Shown here one piece after another: positions 1 to 6,081 of a stretch of 6,343 bases of DNA. Position numbers and translations under genes: made by a program. The first letter of the stretch is position 1; each line of letters begins with the position of its first letter. The notes beneath the pieces were generated by a model. The model had not been told where the DNA came from. It searched no databases and worked only from the letters and a program-made list of their open reading frames with translations. The DNA lies in assembly GCA_002898135.1 (NCBI GenBank), contig BDTQ01000169.1:1-6343 (forward strand). Reading direction: 5' to 3'. The stretch comes from a bacterium BMS3Bbin07. GTDB taxonomy: Bacteria > Nitrospirota > Thermodesulfovibrionia > Thermodesulfovibrionales > JdFR-85.

Positions 1-799
1 TATTCTTTTTCCTGTATATAGTAACATTCAGGGAGCATATATCTTCAAGTGTTCCGGGGTCAAAAGCAGAGGCATACTGAACTTCCTCTACAAGGGGCTC
101 TGCCGAGAGTGTGCCTTCCATAAAGGATTTGACCTCACCAAAAGTGCCCTTCCCGGAAATCACCCTCTTTTTTGCCTCGCAGAGGGTCCTGTAAATGACA
201 GTTGCAGCATCCCTCTCCCCAGGTGAAAGATATTGGTTTCGAGAGCTCATTGCAAGGCCGTCCGCTTCCCTTACTGTAGGGCACATGACTATTTCAGCGT
301 CAAGATTAAGGTCTCTCACCAGTTGCCTTATAATCAGGAATTGCTGATAATCCTTCCGGCCGAAGTAGGCCCTTGCCGGCCTTGCAATATTCAGCAGCTT
401 TGTTACAACTGTTGCCACGCCCCTGAAGTGACCCGGCCTGAAATGTCCGCAGAGCTTGTCGGAAAGGTGCTCAACATTGACATATGTGGCAAAACCCTCG
501 GGATAGATGTTTTCAACCACGGGCATGAAGAGGATGTCAACTCCCGCCTTCCTTAATTCAGCCATATCATCTTCCACATCACGGGGATAGCGACTGAAGT
601 CCTCGGATGGTCCAAACTGCATGGGGTTAACAAATATACTCACCACCGAGATATCGTTTTCCTCCCTGCATCTCCGGACAAGGCTCAGGTGGCCCTCATG
701 GAGTGCGCCCATGGTCGGAACAAACCCGATGGAAATGCCCCTGTGAAGATACTCCTTTACAGTCTGCTGCATTACCCCTGAATTCCTGATTACCTCCAA
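1..799 (-). CDS. panC: Pantothenate synthetase (pantoate--beta-alanine ligase), 3' end cut by window edge
   Basis: It joins D-pantoate and beta-alanine, using ATP via a pantoyl-adenylate intermediate, in the cytosolic pantothenate/CoA pathway. Read on the minus strand, 266 codons are visible with no stop. Family signatures seen: FVPTMGALHEGH with the HxGH nucleotide-binding histidines at residues 34 and 37, SIFVNPMQF (about 54-62), the RYPR segment (70-73), RPGHFRGV (about 121-128), GRKDYQQ (147-153, the KDxQQ motif), and SSRNQYLS (185-192). I chose a TTG start at 799-797, giving N-terminus MEVIRNSG. GAGGAGG lies 7 nt upstream, and this start puts HxGH at the same residue numbers as in E. coli PanC. 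The first in-frame ATG would be codon 10. The gene overlaps the end of ispG by 10 bp, so translational coupling is likely. The family is about 280 aa, so roughly 15-25 residues, including the expected RLIDN-type C-terminus, lie outside. The last visible residues (SLNVTIYRKKN) do not match the family closely, so the missing end should not be assumed normal. Confidence 0.96.
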   Translation of the reverse strand, partial: MEVIRNSGVMQQTVKEYLHRGISIGFVPTMGALHEGHLSLVRRCREENDISVVSIFVNPMQFGPSEDFSRYPRDVEDDMAELRKAGVDILFMPVVENIYPEGFATYVNVEHLSDKLCGHFRPGHFRGVATVVTKLLNIARPARAYFGRKDYQQFLIIRQLVRDLNLDAEIVMCPTVREADGLAMSSRNQYLSPGERDAATVIYRTLCEAKKRVISGKGTFGEVKSFMEGTLSAEPLVEEVQYASAFDPGTLEDICSLNVTIYRKKN

Positions 800-1854
800 C
801 CTGAATCCTCCTCAACAGCCTCCATAAGGGCATCTATCAACTCTTCTTCCTTCACCCTTTTTATAACCTTTCCCTTTTTGAATACAATTCCCTCACCCTT
901 TCCGCCGGCTATTCCGAAATCAGCCTCCCGGGCCTCGCCGGGACCATTAACAACGCAACCCATAACCGCCACGGTCAGGGGAGACGAGGCCCCCTGGAGG
1001 TTTTTATGTATCCTTTTTGCAATCCTTATTATGTCGAGATTACACCTGCCGCACGTGGGACAGGAGATGATATTTACACCCCGCTGTCTCAGGTCAAGGG
1101 ATTTGAGAATCTCATAGGCGACCTCTACCTCCACACGGGACGGAGCAGTAAGAGAGACCCTTATCGTATCGCCTATCCCCTCATTAAGGAGTATGCCGAG
1201 ACCTGCAGCACTCTTGACAACCCCGACAGGCAGGGGACCGGCCTCTGTGATGCCGATGTGGAGGGGATAGTCAAACCTCTTGGAAAAGGCCCTGTATGCA
1301 TCAACGGTAAGGGGAACCCCTGAGCCCTTTAGCGATACCTTTATAAGCCTGAATCCCATTTCCTCAAGTATTTCTATATGTCTGGCCGCACTCTCAACAA
1401 GTGCCTCAGGTGTTGGACGGCCATGCTTTTTAAGGATATCCTTCTCAAGGGAGCCTGAATTTACCCCGATCCTGATCGGCACCCCGCTCTCTCCTGCGGC
1501 CTTGACAACCTCTTTTACCTTCCACTTTGCACCGATATTGCCGGGATTTATCCTCAGCCCGCTTACCCCCTGACTTATTGACTCAAGGGCAAGTCTCCAG
1601 TCAAAATGTATGTCTGCTATCATGGGAATGCTTACCTGCCTTTTAATACTCCCGATTGCCCTTGCAGCTTCAATGTCAGGTACGGCCAGCCGGATAATCT
1701 CGCACCCCGCCCGTTCAAGCCCCCTTATCTGTCTTGCCGTAGCCTTTATATCCCTGGTGTCGGTCTTTGTCATGGACTGCACAGGGATTGGCGCATCTCC
1801 ACCCACAGGGACCGGGCCCACAAATATCTTTCTTGTTTTCCTGCGCTTAATCAT
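790..1854 (-). CDS. ispG: 4-hydroxy-3-methylbut-2-enyl diphosphate synthase (flavodoxin/ferredoxin type), 354 aa
   Basis: IspG (GcpE) is the penultimate enzyme of the MEP isoprenoid pathway. It reductively opens methylerythritol cyclodiphosphate to HMBPP using a [4Fe-4S] cluster, in the cytosol. The N-terminal TIM-barrel part (about 1-255) begins with RRKTRKIFVG followed by APIPVQSMTKTDT. The C-terminal iron-sulfur domain (about 260-354) has CPTCGRC (C265, C268, C271) and MGCVVNGPGE (C300, E307). C265, C268, C300 and E307 correspond to the cluster ligands C270, C273, C305 and E312 of E. coli with a constant offset of five. The length fits the short bacterial form without the extra domain of plant enzymes. 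The ATG at 1854 is fixed by an in-frame TAG two codons upstream; the ribosome binding site is weak (only AGG close to the start). It lies 31 bp after mltG with no terminator between, and its stop overlaps the panC start, so the three genes look like one transcript. Confidence 0.98.
   Translation of the reverse strand: MIKRRKTRKIFVGPVPVGGDAPIPVQSMTKTDTRDIKATARQIRGLERAGCEIIRLAVPDIEAARAIGSIKRQVSIPMIADIHFDWRLALESISQGVSGLRINPGNIGAKWKVKEVVKAAGESGVPIRIGVNSGSLEKDILKKHGRPTPEALVESAARHIEILEEMGFRLIKVSLKGSGVPLTVDAYRAFSKRFDYPLHIGITEAGPLPVGVVKSAAGLGILLNEGIGDTIRVSLTAPSRVEVEVAYEILKSLDLRQRGVNIISCPTCGRCNLDIIRIAKRIHKNLQGASSPLTVAVMGCVVNGPGEAREADFGIAGGKGEGIVFKKGKVIKRVKEEELIDALMEAVEEDSGWR
807..813 (-). promoter_or_regulatory. 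Ribosome binding site deciding the TTG start of panC
   Basis: Minus-strand GAGGAGG sits inside the last codons of ispG, 7 nt before TTG at 799-797. It supports TTG as the true panC start over the ATG nine codons later. Confidence 0.75.
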
Positions 1855-1885
1855 AACCTAAGTTGTAAATATAACCAATAAGTGC

Positions 1886-2896
1886 TTACTTGCCCTGTTT
1901 CATCGTCCTGTACAGCTTAACAGCCTTCCTGTGCTCTGCCTCTGTTGCGGAGAACCGGTGTCCTCCATTATTGTCAGAGACAAAAAACAGGTATGGCACA
2001 TCTGCCGGATAGAGGGCTGCCATGATAGACTTCAACCCCGGAGAGGCAATGGGACCTGATGGAAGTCCGCGTATAACGTATGTATTATAGGGAGATTCCC
2101 TCTTCAGGTCCTTGTTTGTAATGACCCCGGACGAATCCTTGAAGCCATAAATGCTTGTCGGGTCTGCCTGAAGGGGCATTCCCCTCTTCAGTCTGTTATG
2201 AAATACCGCTGAGATAAGGGGGCGCTCATCGTCAACCCTGGCCTCTTTTTCGATTATGGAGGCAAGGGTCAACACCTCTCTCTCCGAAAGGCCCAATTCT
2301 TCCGCCCTGCCCTTCATGTCCGGTGTAAAATGTCTCCTCATCCCGGAAACAAGTGTTTTCAGGACATCCTCCGGGGGCATACCCTTTGGGAAGCTGTAGG
2401 TATCAGGAAAAATATACCCCTCGATTGACGGTGCATCAATACTCATACTGTCAAGGAACTCCCTGTTGTAGGCAAACCTGAAAAAATCCTCCTCTGTAAT
2501 AATACCTGATGCATCAAGGGTCCTTGCAATCTGCCAGATATTATAACCCTCCGGGATGGTTACTTTAAATTCCACGCCCCGTCCTGATATCAGGGTATTA
2601 ATTACCTGAAGAGGTGATACAGGGCCGCTGAATTCATAGAGACCCGTCTTTATCTTTCTGTCAATACGGGTTATCTTGCCAATAAGAAGGACGATATTTT
2701 TATCCCTGAGCAGGCCCTGTTCCTGAAGTTTCTGAACGGTTTCAGAAAAGGTCATTCCCTTCTTCACATATACCTCTACCGGTTTTTTTTGATTCAGCGG
2801 GACCAGGATATTAAGGAATGAATAGATAACAAAGGTTACTATTAAGAGAAGGAAGCATATGATAATGGAACGCTTAAACCTGGCAAACATGTGCAT
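1886..2896 (-). CDS. mltG: Endolytic murein transglycosylase MltG (YceG-like), 336 aa
   Basis: MltG is an inner-membrane enzyme that cleaves nascent glycan strands and is thought to set peptidoglycan chain length. Visible parts: a short basic N-terminus, one transmembrane segment at about residues 9-32, a LysM-like subdomain (about 39-85, with VEVYVKKGMTFSETVQKL), then the YceG catalytic domain. Family motifs are IPEGYNIWQIA (114-124), EGYIFPDTYSFPKG (159-172), LASIIEKEA (211-219), which holds the catalytic glutamate (E216 or E218), LQADPTSIYG (242-251), SPYNTYVIRGLPSGPIASPG (268-287), and a C-terminal HRFSATEAEHRKAV. The length is normal for the family. An in-frame TAA sits directly before the ATG at 2896, so translation begins there or at the ATG two codons later; neither has a recognisable Shine-Dalgarno sequence. 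It follows the groL terminator and precedes ispG by 31 bp. Confidence 0.96.
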   Translation of the reverse strand: MHMFARFKRSIIICFLLLIVTFVIYSFLNILVPLNQKKPVEVYVKKGMTFSETVQKLQEQGLLRDKNIVLLIGKITRIDRKIKTGLYEFSGPVSPLQVINTLISGRGVEFKVTIPEGYNIWQIARTLDASGIITEEDFFRFAYNREFLDSMSIDAPSIEGYIFPDTYSFPKGMPPEDVLKTLVSGMRRHFTPDMKGRAEELGLSEREVLTLASIIEKEARVDDERPLISAVFHNRLKRGMPLQADPTSIYGFKDSSGVITNKDLKRESPYNTYVIRGLPSGPIASPGLKSIMAALYPADVPYLFFVSDNNGGHRFSATEAEHRKAVKLYRTMKQGK

Positions 2897-2930
2897 TTAT
2901 AAGGATAACACAAGGAGAAAGATTGTGTAT

Positions 2931-2969
2931 AAAAGCAGACAGGGGCTTTAACGGCCCCTGCCTGTTTTT
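2931..2969 (-). terminator. Intrinsic terminator after groL, possibly bidirectional
   Basis: On the minus strand, CAGGCAGGGGC and GCCCCTGTCTG form an 11-bp GC-rich stem with one G-U wobble and a 7-nt loop (CGTTAAA). One base further comes TTTT, giving a standard rho-independent terminator 25 bp past the groL stop. On the plus strand the same hairpin is followed directly by TTTTT (2965-2969), so it could stop transcription both ways. It separates the heat-shock operon from mltG-ispG-panC. Confidence 0.85.
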
Positions 2970-2989
2970 CCCCTCTCTCGTATAACTTT

Positions 2990-4627
2990 TTAGTACATAT
3001 CCATTCCGCCGCCAGGGGGCATACCTGAAGGCATGCCAGGAGCTTCCTTCTCAGGAATATCCGTAACCATAACTTCAGTCGTCAGCATAAGGGATGCCAC
3101 AGATGCGGCATTCTGTAGTGCTGTCCTGGTCACCTTTGTGGGATCGATAATCCCTGCCTCTATCATATTCGTGAACTTCTCATCCTGGGCATCAAACCCG
3201 TAGTTCTTGTCATCTGAATCCTTTACCTTTTCAACGATTATCGCACCCTCAAGGCCGGCGTTGACTACAATCTGCTTGATCGGCTCTTCAAGGGCCTTCC
3301 TGACTATGCTTACTCCAACCTGCTGGTCACCCTCGAGGTTGAGAGCATCTATGGCAGGGATACATCTAAGGAGTGCCACTCCGCCGCCAGGGATAATTCC
3401 CTCTTCAACAGCTGCCCTTGTTGCATGCAATGCGTCTTCAACCCTGGCCTTCTTCTCCTTCATCTCGGTCTCGGTTGCAGCGCCTACATTGATAACGGCA
3501 ACACCGCCAGCCAGCTTTGCAAGACGCTCCTGGAGCTTTTCCCTGTCATAATCCGAGGTGGTCTCTTCCATCTGTGTCTTTATCTGCTTGATGCGGCCCT
3601 GGATACTTGAAGTATCTCCTGCACCTTCAACAATGGTGGTGTTTTCCTTGTCAACGGTTATCTTCTTGGCACGGCCAAGGTCGTCGAGCTTGACGTTCTC
3701 AAGTTTCATGCCGAGGTCTTCCGAGATTACGGTGCCACCTGTAAGTATGGCTATATCCTCAAGCATGGCCTTTCTCCTGTCTCCAAAGCCCGGTGCCTTG
3801 ACAGCGCAGATCTGCAGAGTGCCGCGGAGCTTGTTGACCACCAGGGTTGCAAGGGCCTCACCATCTACATCTTCAGCAAGAATAAGGAGGGGCCTGCCCA
3901 TCTTTGCTATCTGCTCAAGCAGGGGGATCAGGTCACGCATGCTTGATACCTTCTTGTCGTGAATCAGGATATAGGCATCCTCGAGGCTGCACTCCATCCT
4001 TTCAGGGTCTGTTATAAAATAAGGTGAGATATAACCCCGGTCAAACTGCATGCCTTCAACAATATCGAGTGTTGTGGCCATGCTCTTTGCCTCTTCAACG
4101 GTTATAACACCATCCTTGCCCACCTTGTCCATTGCATCGGCAATAAGCTCACCGATTGAAGGGTCACTGTTTGCCGAGATCGTGCCCACCTGGGCTATCT
4201 CCTTCTTGTCCTGTACAGGTTTGCTCATCTTCTTCAATTCATCAACTGCCGCTTCAACGGCCTTCTCGATTCCCCTCTTGAGGTCCATGGGGTTTGAACC
4301 GGCGGTAACATTCTTCATTCCCTCTCTGTAAAGTGCAAAGGCAATGACCGTTGCAGTGGTTGTGCCGTCACCTGCTGCGTCAGAGGTCTTTGAAGCTACC
4401 TCCCTGACAAGCTGTGCTCCCATATTCTCAAAGGGCTCCTTGAGTTCAATCTCCTTTGCCACTGTTACGCCGTCTTTTGTGATAGTGGGTGCCCCAAACT
4501 TCCTGTCAATTATCACATTTCTTCCCTTGGGTCCCAGTGTTGCCTTTACTGCATCTGTTAGAAGCGTAACACCTTTAAGGATAGCCTGTCTTGCCTCCTC
4601 ATTGAAAAACAACTGTTTTGCAGCCAT
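2990..4627 (-). CDS. groL: Chaperonin GroEL (Hsp60), 545 aa
   Basis: This is the ATP-driven double-ring chaperonin subunit that encloses unfolded proteins in the cytosol together with GroES. The full-length sequence is colinear with E. coli GroEL. The equatorial ATP site is intact: LGPKGRN (31-37), K51-D52, AGDGTTT (85-91) with D87, the catalytic D398 in RVEDALHAT, and [10 protein letters not shown] (411-420). The apical domain (about 190-375) includes [14 protein letters not shown] and [11 protein letters not shown]. The C-terminal tail is short and has little of the usual GGM repeat: [15 protein letters not shown]. The ATG at 4627 is preceded by AAAGGAGGA, with 8 nt between GGAGG and the ATG. 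It lies 71 bp after groS with no terminator between, so it is the second gene of the CIRCE-controlled groESL operon. A strong hairpin terminator follows. Confidence 0.99.
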   Translation of the reverse strand: MAAKQLFFNEEARQAILKGVTLLTDAVKATLGPKGRNVIIDRKFGAPTITKDGVTVAKEIELKEPFENMGAQLVREVASKTSDAAGDGTTTATVIAFALYREGMKNVTAGSNPMDLKRGIEKAVEAAVDELKKMSKPVQDKKEIAQVGTISANSDPSIGELIADAMDKVGKDGVITVEEAKSMATTLDIVEGMQFDRGYISPYFITDPERMECSLEDAYILIHDKKVSSMRDLIPLLEQIAKMGRPLLILAEDVDGEALATLVVNKLRGTLQICAVKAPGFGDRRKAMLEDIAILTGGTVISEDLGMKLENVKLDDLGRAKKITVDKENTTIVEGAGDTSSIQGRIKQIKTQMEETTSDYDREKLQERLAKLAGGVAVINVGAATETEMKEKKARVEDALHATRAAVEEGIIPGGGVALLRCIPAIDALNLEGDQQVGVSIVRKALEEPIKQIVVNAGLEGAIIVEKVKDSDDKNYGFDAQDEKFTNMIEAGIIDPTKVTRTALQNAASVASLMLTTEVMVTDIPEKEAPGMPSGMPPGGGMDMY

Positions 4628-4634
4628 ACCCTTA

Positions 4635-4643
4635 TCCTCCTTT
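4635..4643 (-). promoter_or_regulatory. Strong ribosome binding site of groL
   Basis: Minus-strand AAAGGAGGA lies with 8 nt between GGAGG and the ATG. This is the strongest site within the operon, as expected for GroEL, which is needed in excess over GroES. Confidence 0.85.
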
Positions 4644-4698
4644 AATTTTAGAAAGTTCTGTTCGTGTAAACTCTGGATTGATTAAATTTCAACCCCGG

Positions 4699-4959
4699 TT
4701 ATTCAACTATTCCGAGAATATCCTCTTCCTTGATGATCAGGTACTCTGAACCGTTCATCTTTATCTTTGAGCCTGAGTATCTGTCGAACATCACCTCATC
4801 ACCAACCTTGACCTCTTTTACCTCGGAACCAACAGCTTCGATCTTTCCCCTCTGGGGCTTCTCCTTTGCAGTTTCAGGCACATAAATGCCTCCTGGAGTC
4901 TTCTCAACGTCCTCTGTGTAAGAGATAAATACCCGGTCTTTCAATGGCTTGAACTTCAT
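4699..4959 (-). CDS. groS: Co-chaperonin GroES (Hsp10), 86 aa, short-roof form
   Basis: GroES is the heptameric lid that caps GroEL. Family features: the MKFKPLKDRVFI start, the mobile loop that binds GroEL (about residues 14-33, with EKTPGGIYVPETA), KEKPQRGKIEAVG, VKVGDEVMFDRYSGSKIKMNG, and the C-terminus EYLIIKEEDILGIVE. I start it at the ATG at 4959-4957, not at the in-frame GTG two codons earlier (4965-4963). AAGGAG is 8 nt from the ATG but only 2 nt from the GTG, and GroES proteins typically begin close to this M-K-x-K/R-P-L pattern. Between AVG and VKVGD there are 5 residues (SEVKE), where E. coli GroES has about 14, so the roof beta-hairpin is essentially missing. The reading frame stays intact across the gap, so this is not a frameshift. 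It is the first gene of the groESL operon. Confidence 0.97.
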   Translation of the reverse strand: MKFKPLKDRVFISYTEDVEKTPGGIYVPETAKEKPQRGKIEAVGSEVKEVKVGDEVMFDRYSGSKIKMNGSEYLIIKEEDILGIVE

Positions 4960-4967
4960 AGACACCT

Positions 4968-4973
4968 CTCCTT
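4968..4973 (-). promoter_or_regulatory. Ribosome binding site deciding the groS start
   Basis: Minus-strand AAGGAG is 8 nt before ATG (4959) and only 2 nt before the in-frame GTG (4965). This favours the 86-aa product over an 88-aa one. Confidence 0.8.
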
Positions 4974-4980
4974 TCTTGAT

Positions 4981-5039
4981 GGTTTTTGGTTTTTAGAGGC
5001 TTCGCCTCATGTTTGGAATTCCAAACACTTCATCATGAT
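4981..5039. repeat. Palindrome cluster and A-rich tract in the groES leader
   Basis: Within the untranslated leader lie three adjacent inverted repeats: GAGGC-ttc-GCCTC (4996-5008), the perfect 18-bp palindrome TGTTTGGAATTCCAAACA (5010-5027), and ATCATGAT (5032-5039). Their centres are spaced about 17 bp apart. On the transcript side they are followed by a tandem GGTTTTT repeat (4981-4994, A-rich on the minus strand) and then the groS ribosome binding site. They could be RNA stems, a binding site for another regulator, or a dispersed repeat. The sequence alone does not decide. Confidence 0.6.
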
Positions 5040-5067
5040 TTCTCAACCCTGATAAAGCACTTTTTTG

Positions 5068-5094
5068 TTAGCACTCACTTCTGTTGAGTGCTAA
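5068..5094 (-). promoter_or_regulatory. CIRCE operator (HrcA binding site)
   Basis: The arms TTAGCACTC and GAGTGCTAA are separated by exactly 9 bp, which matches the CIRCE consensus with no mismatch. HrcA binds this element and represses groESL and dnaK operons until heat stress. Here it covers the expected transcription start and overlaps the -10 box by 2 bp, so bound HrcA would block initiation. hrcA itself is not in the window. Confidence 0.97.
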
Positions 5095-5122
5095 TATACT
5101 CATTTCAGGACTCAATAGGCAA
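5093..5122 (-). promoter_or_regulatory. Predicted sigma70-type promoter of groESL
   Basis: On the minus strand, TTGCCT (5122-5117, 4 of 6 matches to TTGACA) and TATATT (5098-5093, 5 of 6 to TATAAT) are separated by 18 bp. Initiation would fall inside the CIRCE element, giving a leader of about 120-130 nt before groS. No sigma32-type promoter is evident, in keeping with repressor-based control. Confidence 0.7.
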
Positions 5123-5200
5123 GGGCACATAAGGTGAAATATTCCTCTTGAATGGCAAATATCTCAAAATTTCAGAAAAAAGCTCCTGATATCGGATTTT

Positions 5201-6040
5201 TTAACCTTCCAGTTCTTTTTTCTTCCTTTCTATAAACTCTTCTACCTCCTCCTGGAAAAAGTCACCTTTATCCCTGACTTCCTGAGCTATCCTCATTTGA
5301 TAAAGTTTAAACCCCTCCGTGAGTTGAGATTTAAAGACCTCCCGGAAGGTCCCTGACCCGATGGCCTCGTTAACCCTCTCGGGATTGTAAATAAAGATGT
5401 CGGAAAGGACTGTGCGAATAAATCTCCTCGCCCTCTCAATCCCTTCGTCAGACAGAGGTTTTGTTGCTGAGGGAGATTCCGTTTTTTCCGTCATTGGTGA
5501 AGAGACCTGTTCCTCTGCCGTTGGCTTCTCTTTCTTCAGGTTGTTAATCTTCCTTATAAGATTTTCCTCGATTTCATCTTCTTCTATATAGTCGTCAGCA
5601 CCATAAAGTGTGGACGGCGGGCGCTTGTACTTGCTCTTGTCATATACGCTGGGTACAAGGATAACCCCGATCTCCTCTGTCTCCGGCCTGCCCTTGAGCC
5701 TCCTGCATACCTCAAACCCATATATCTTTGGAAGGGCAACGTCAATAATTGCAATAAAGGGGAGTCTGTTCAGGGCTGTGACCATGGCCTCGATACCATC
5801 CCTGACAGTAATAACATCATATCTCTCCGCACGAAGGAGTTTTGCGGCCTTTTCGGCAACGGCCTCATCGGAATGGGCTACCATTACAAGGTTTTTGTTG
5901 ATTTCCGTTGCCTTTTTCTGCGGCTTTTTAACCAGGAGTACGCTGCTGCACCTCGGACAGCGAAACCTGCTGCCGTCCGGGGAGATCTTTTCATCTGAAA
6001 TCTTCAATTTTGTCCTACACTTCGGGCATATTACTACCAC
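5201..6040 (-). CDS. Zinc-ribbon / response-regulator receiver protein with C-terminal helical domain, 279 aa
   Basis: I do not recognise a named gene. Residues 3-37 form an MJ0042-type zinc ribbon with two CPxC pairs (C5/C8 and C28/C31). Residues about 50-168 are a CheY-like receiver: the expected phospho-acceptor is D100 in AIIDVALP, followed by GFEVCRRLK, and GADDY at 147-151. The receiver is degenerate. The invariant lysine after GADDY is replaced by glutamate (E154 in IEED), and the usual acidic pair at the end of strand 1 is S57-D58. A polar, Ser/Thr/Glu-rich linker (about 170-197) leads to a helical domain (about 198-279, with ARRFIRTVLSDIFIYNPERV), a type I recall from similar proteins of Desulfobacterota and Nitrospirota. 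There is no DNA-binding helix-turn-helix that I can recognise. The GTG start at 6040 has a near-perfect Shine-Dalgarno AAGGAGGTGA, 6 nt from GGAGG to GTG. It lies 41 bp after the rhomboid-like gene. A signalling or scaffolding role is likely; partner and signal are unknown. Confidence 0.85.
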   Translation of the reverse strand: MVVICPKCRTKLKISDEKISPDGSRFRCPRCSSVLLVKKPQKKATEINKNLVMVAHSDEAVAEKAAKLLRAERYDVITVRDGIEAMVTALNRLPFIAIIDVALPKIYGFEVCRRLKGRPETEEIGVILVPSVYDKSKYKRPPSTLYGADDYIEEDEIEENLIRKINNLKKEKPTAEEQVSSPMTEKTESPSATKPLSDEGIERARRFIRTVLSDIFIYNPERVNEAIGSGTFREVFKSQLTEGFKLYQMRIAQEVRDKGDFFQEEVEEFIERKKKELEG

Positions 6041-6043
6041 GTT

Positions 6044-6053
6044 TCACCTCCTT
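6044..6053 (-). promoter_or_regulatory. Strong ribosome binding site supporting a GTG start
   Basis: Minus-strand AAGGAGGTGA matches the 16S anti-Shine-Dalgarno over ten bases, 6 nt (after GGAGG) before GTG at 6040. It supports that start, and the first zinc-ribbon cysteine then follows at residue 5. Confidence 0.85.
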
Positions 6054-6081
6054 CGCAGGGGTAGGTTCTCCTGCAATAAAA

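Noticed and set aside
878..1881. Overlapping plus-strand open frames opposite ispG
   Set aside because: Their translations show no family resemblance, and ispG on the other strand is full length with all its cluster ligands.
3207..4685. Several plus-strand open frames opposite groL
   Set aside because: They are antisense shadows of a highly conserved GroEL, with Ser/Thr/Ala-rich low-complexity translations.
4688..4700. AACCGGGGTT inverted repeat at the groS stop
   Set aside because: It is only a 4-bp stem with no T-run, and groS and groL are expected to be co-transcribed.
4981..5030. RNA thermometer (ROSE or fourU type) in the groES leader
   Set aside because: The stems do not pair with the Shine-Dalgarno sequence, and no U-rich or G-bulge motif opposite it is visible. 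CIRCE already explains heat control.
5160..5200. Possible terminator after the zinc-ribbon/receiver gene (A-run, TCC...GGA, T-run)
   Set aside because: The GC part of the stem is only 3 bp with a bulge, and the rest is A-T pairing. It is too weak to call, so read-through toward groS cannot be excluded.
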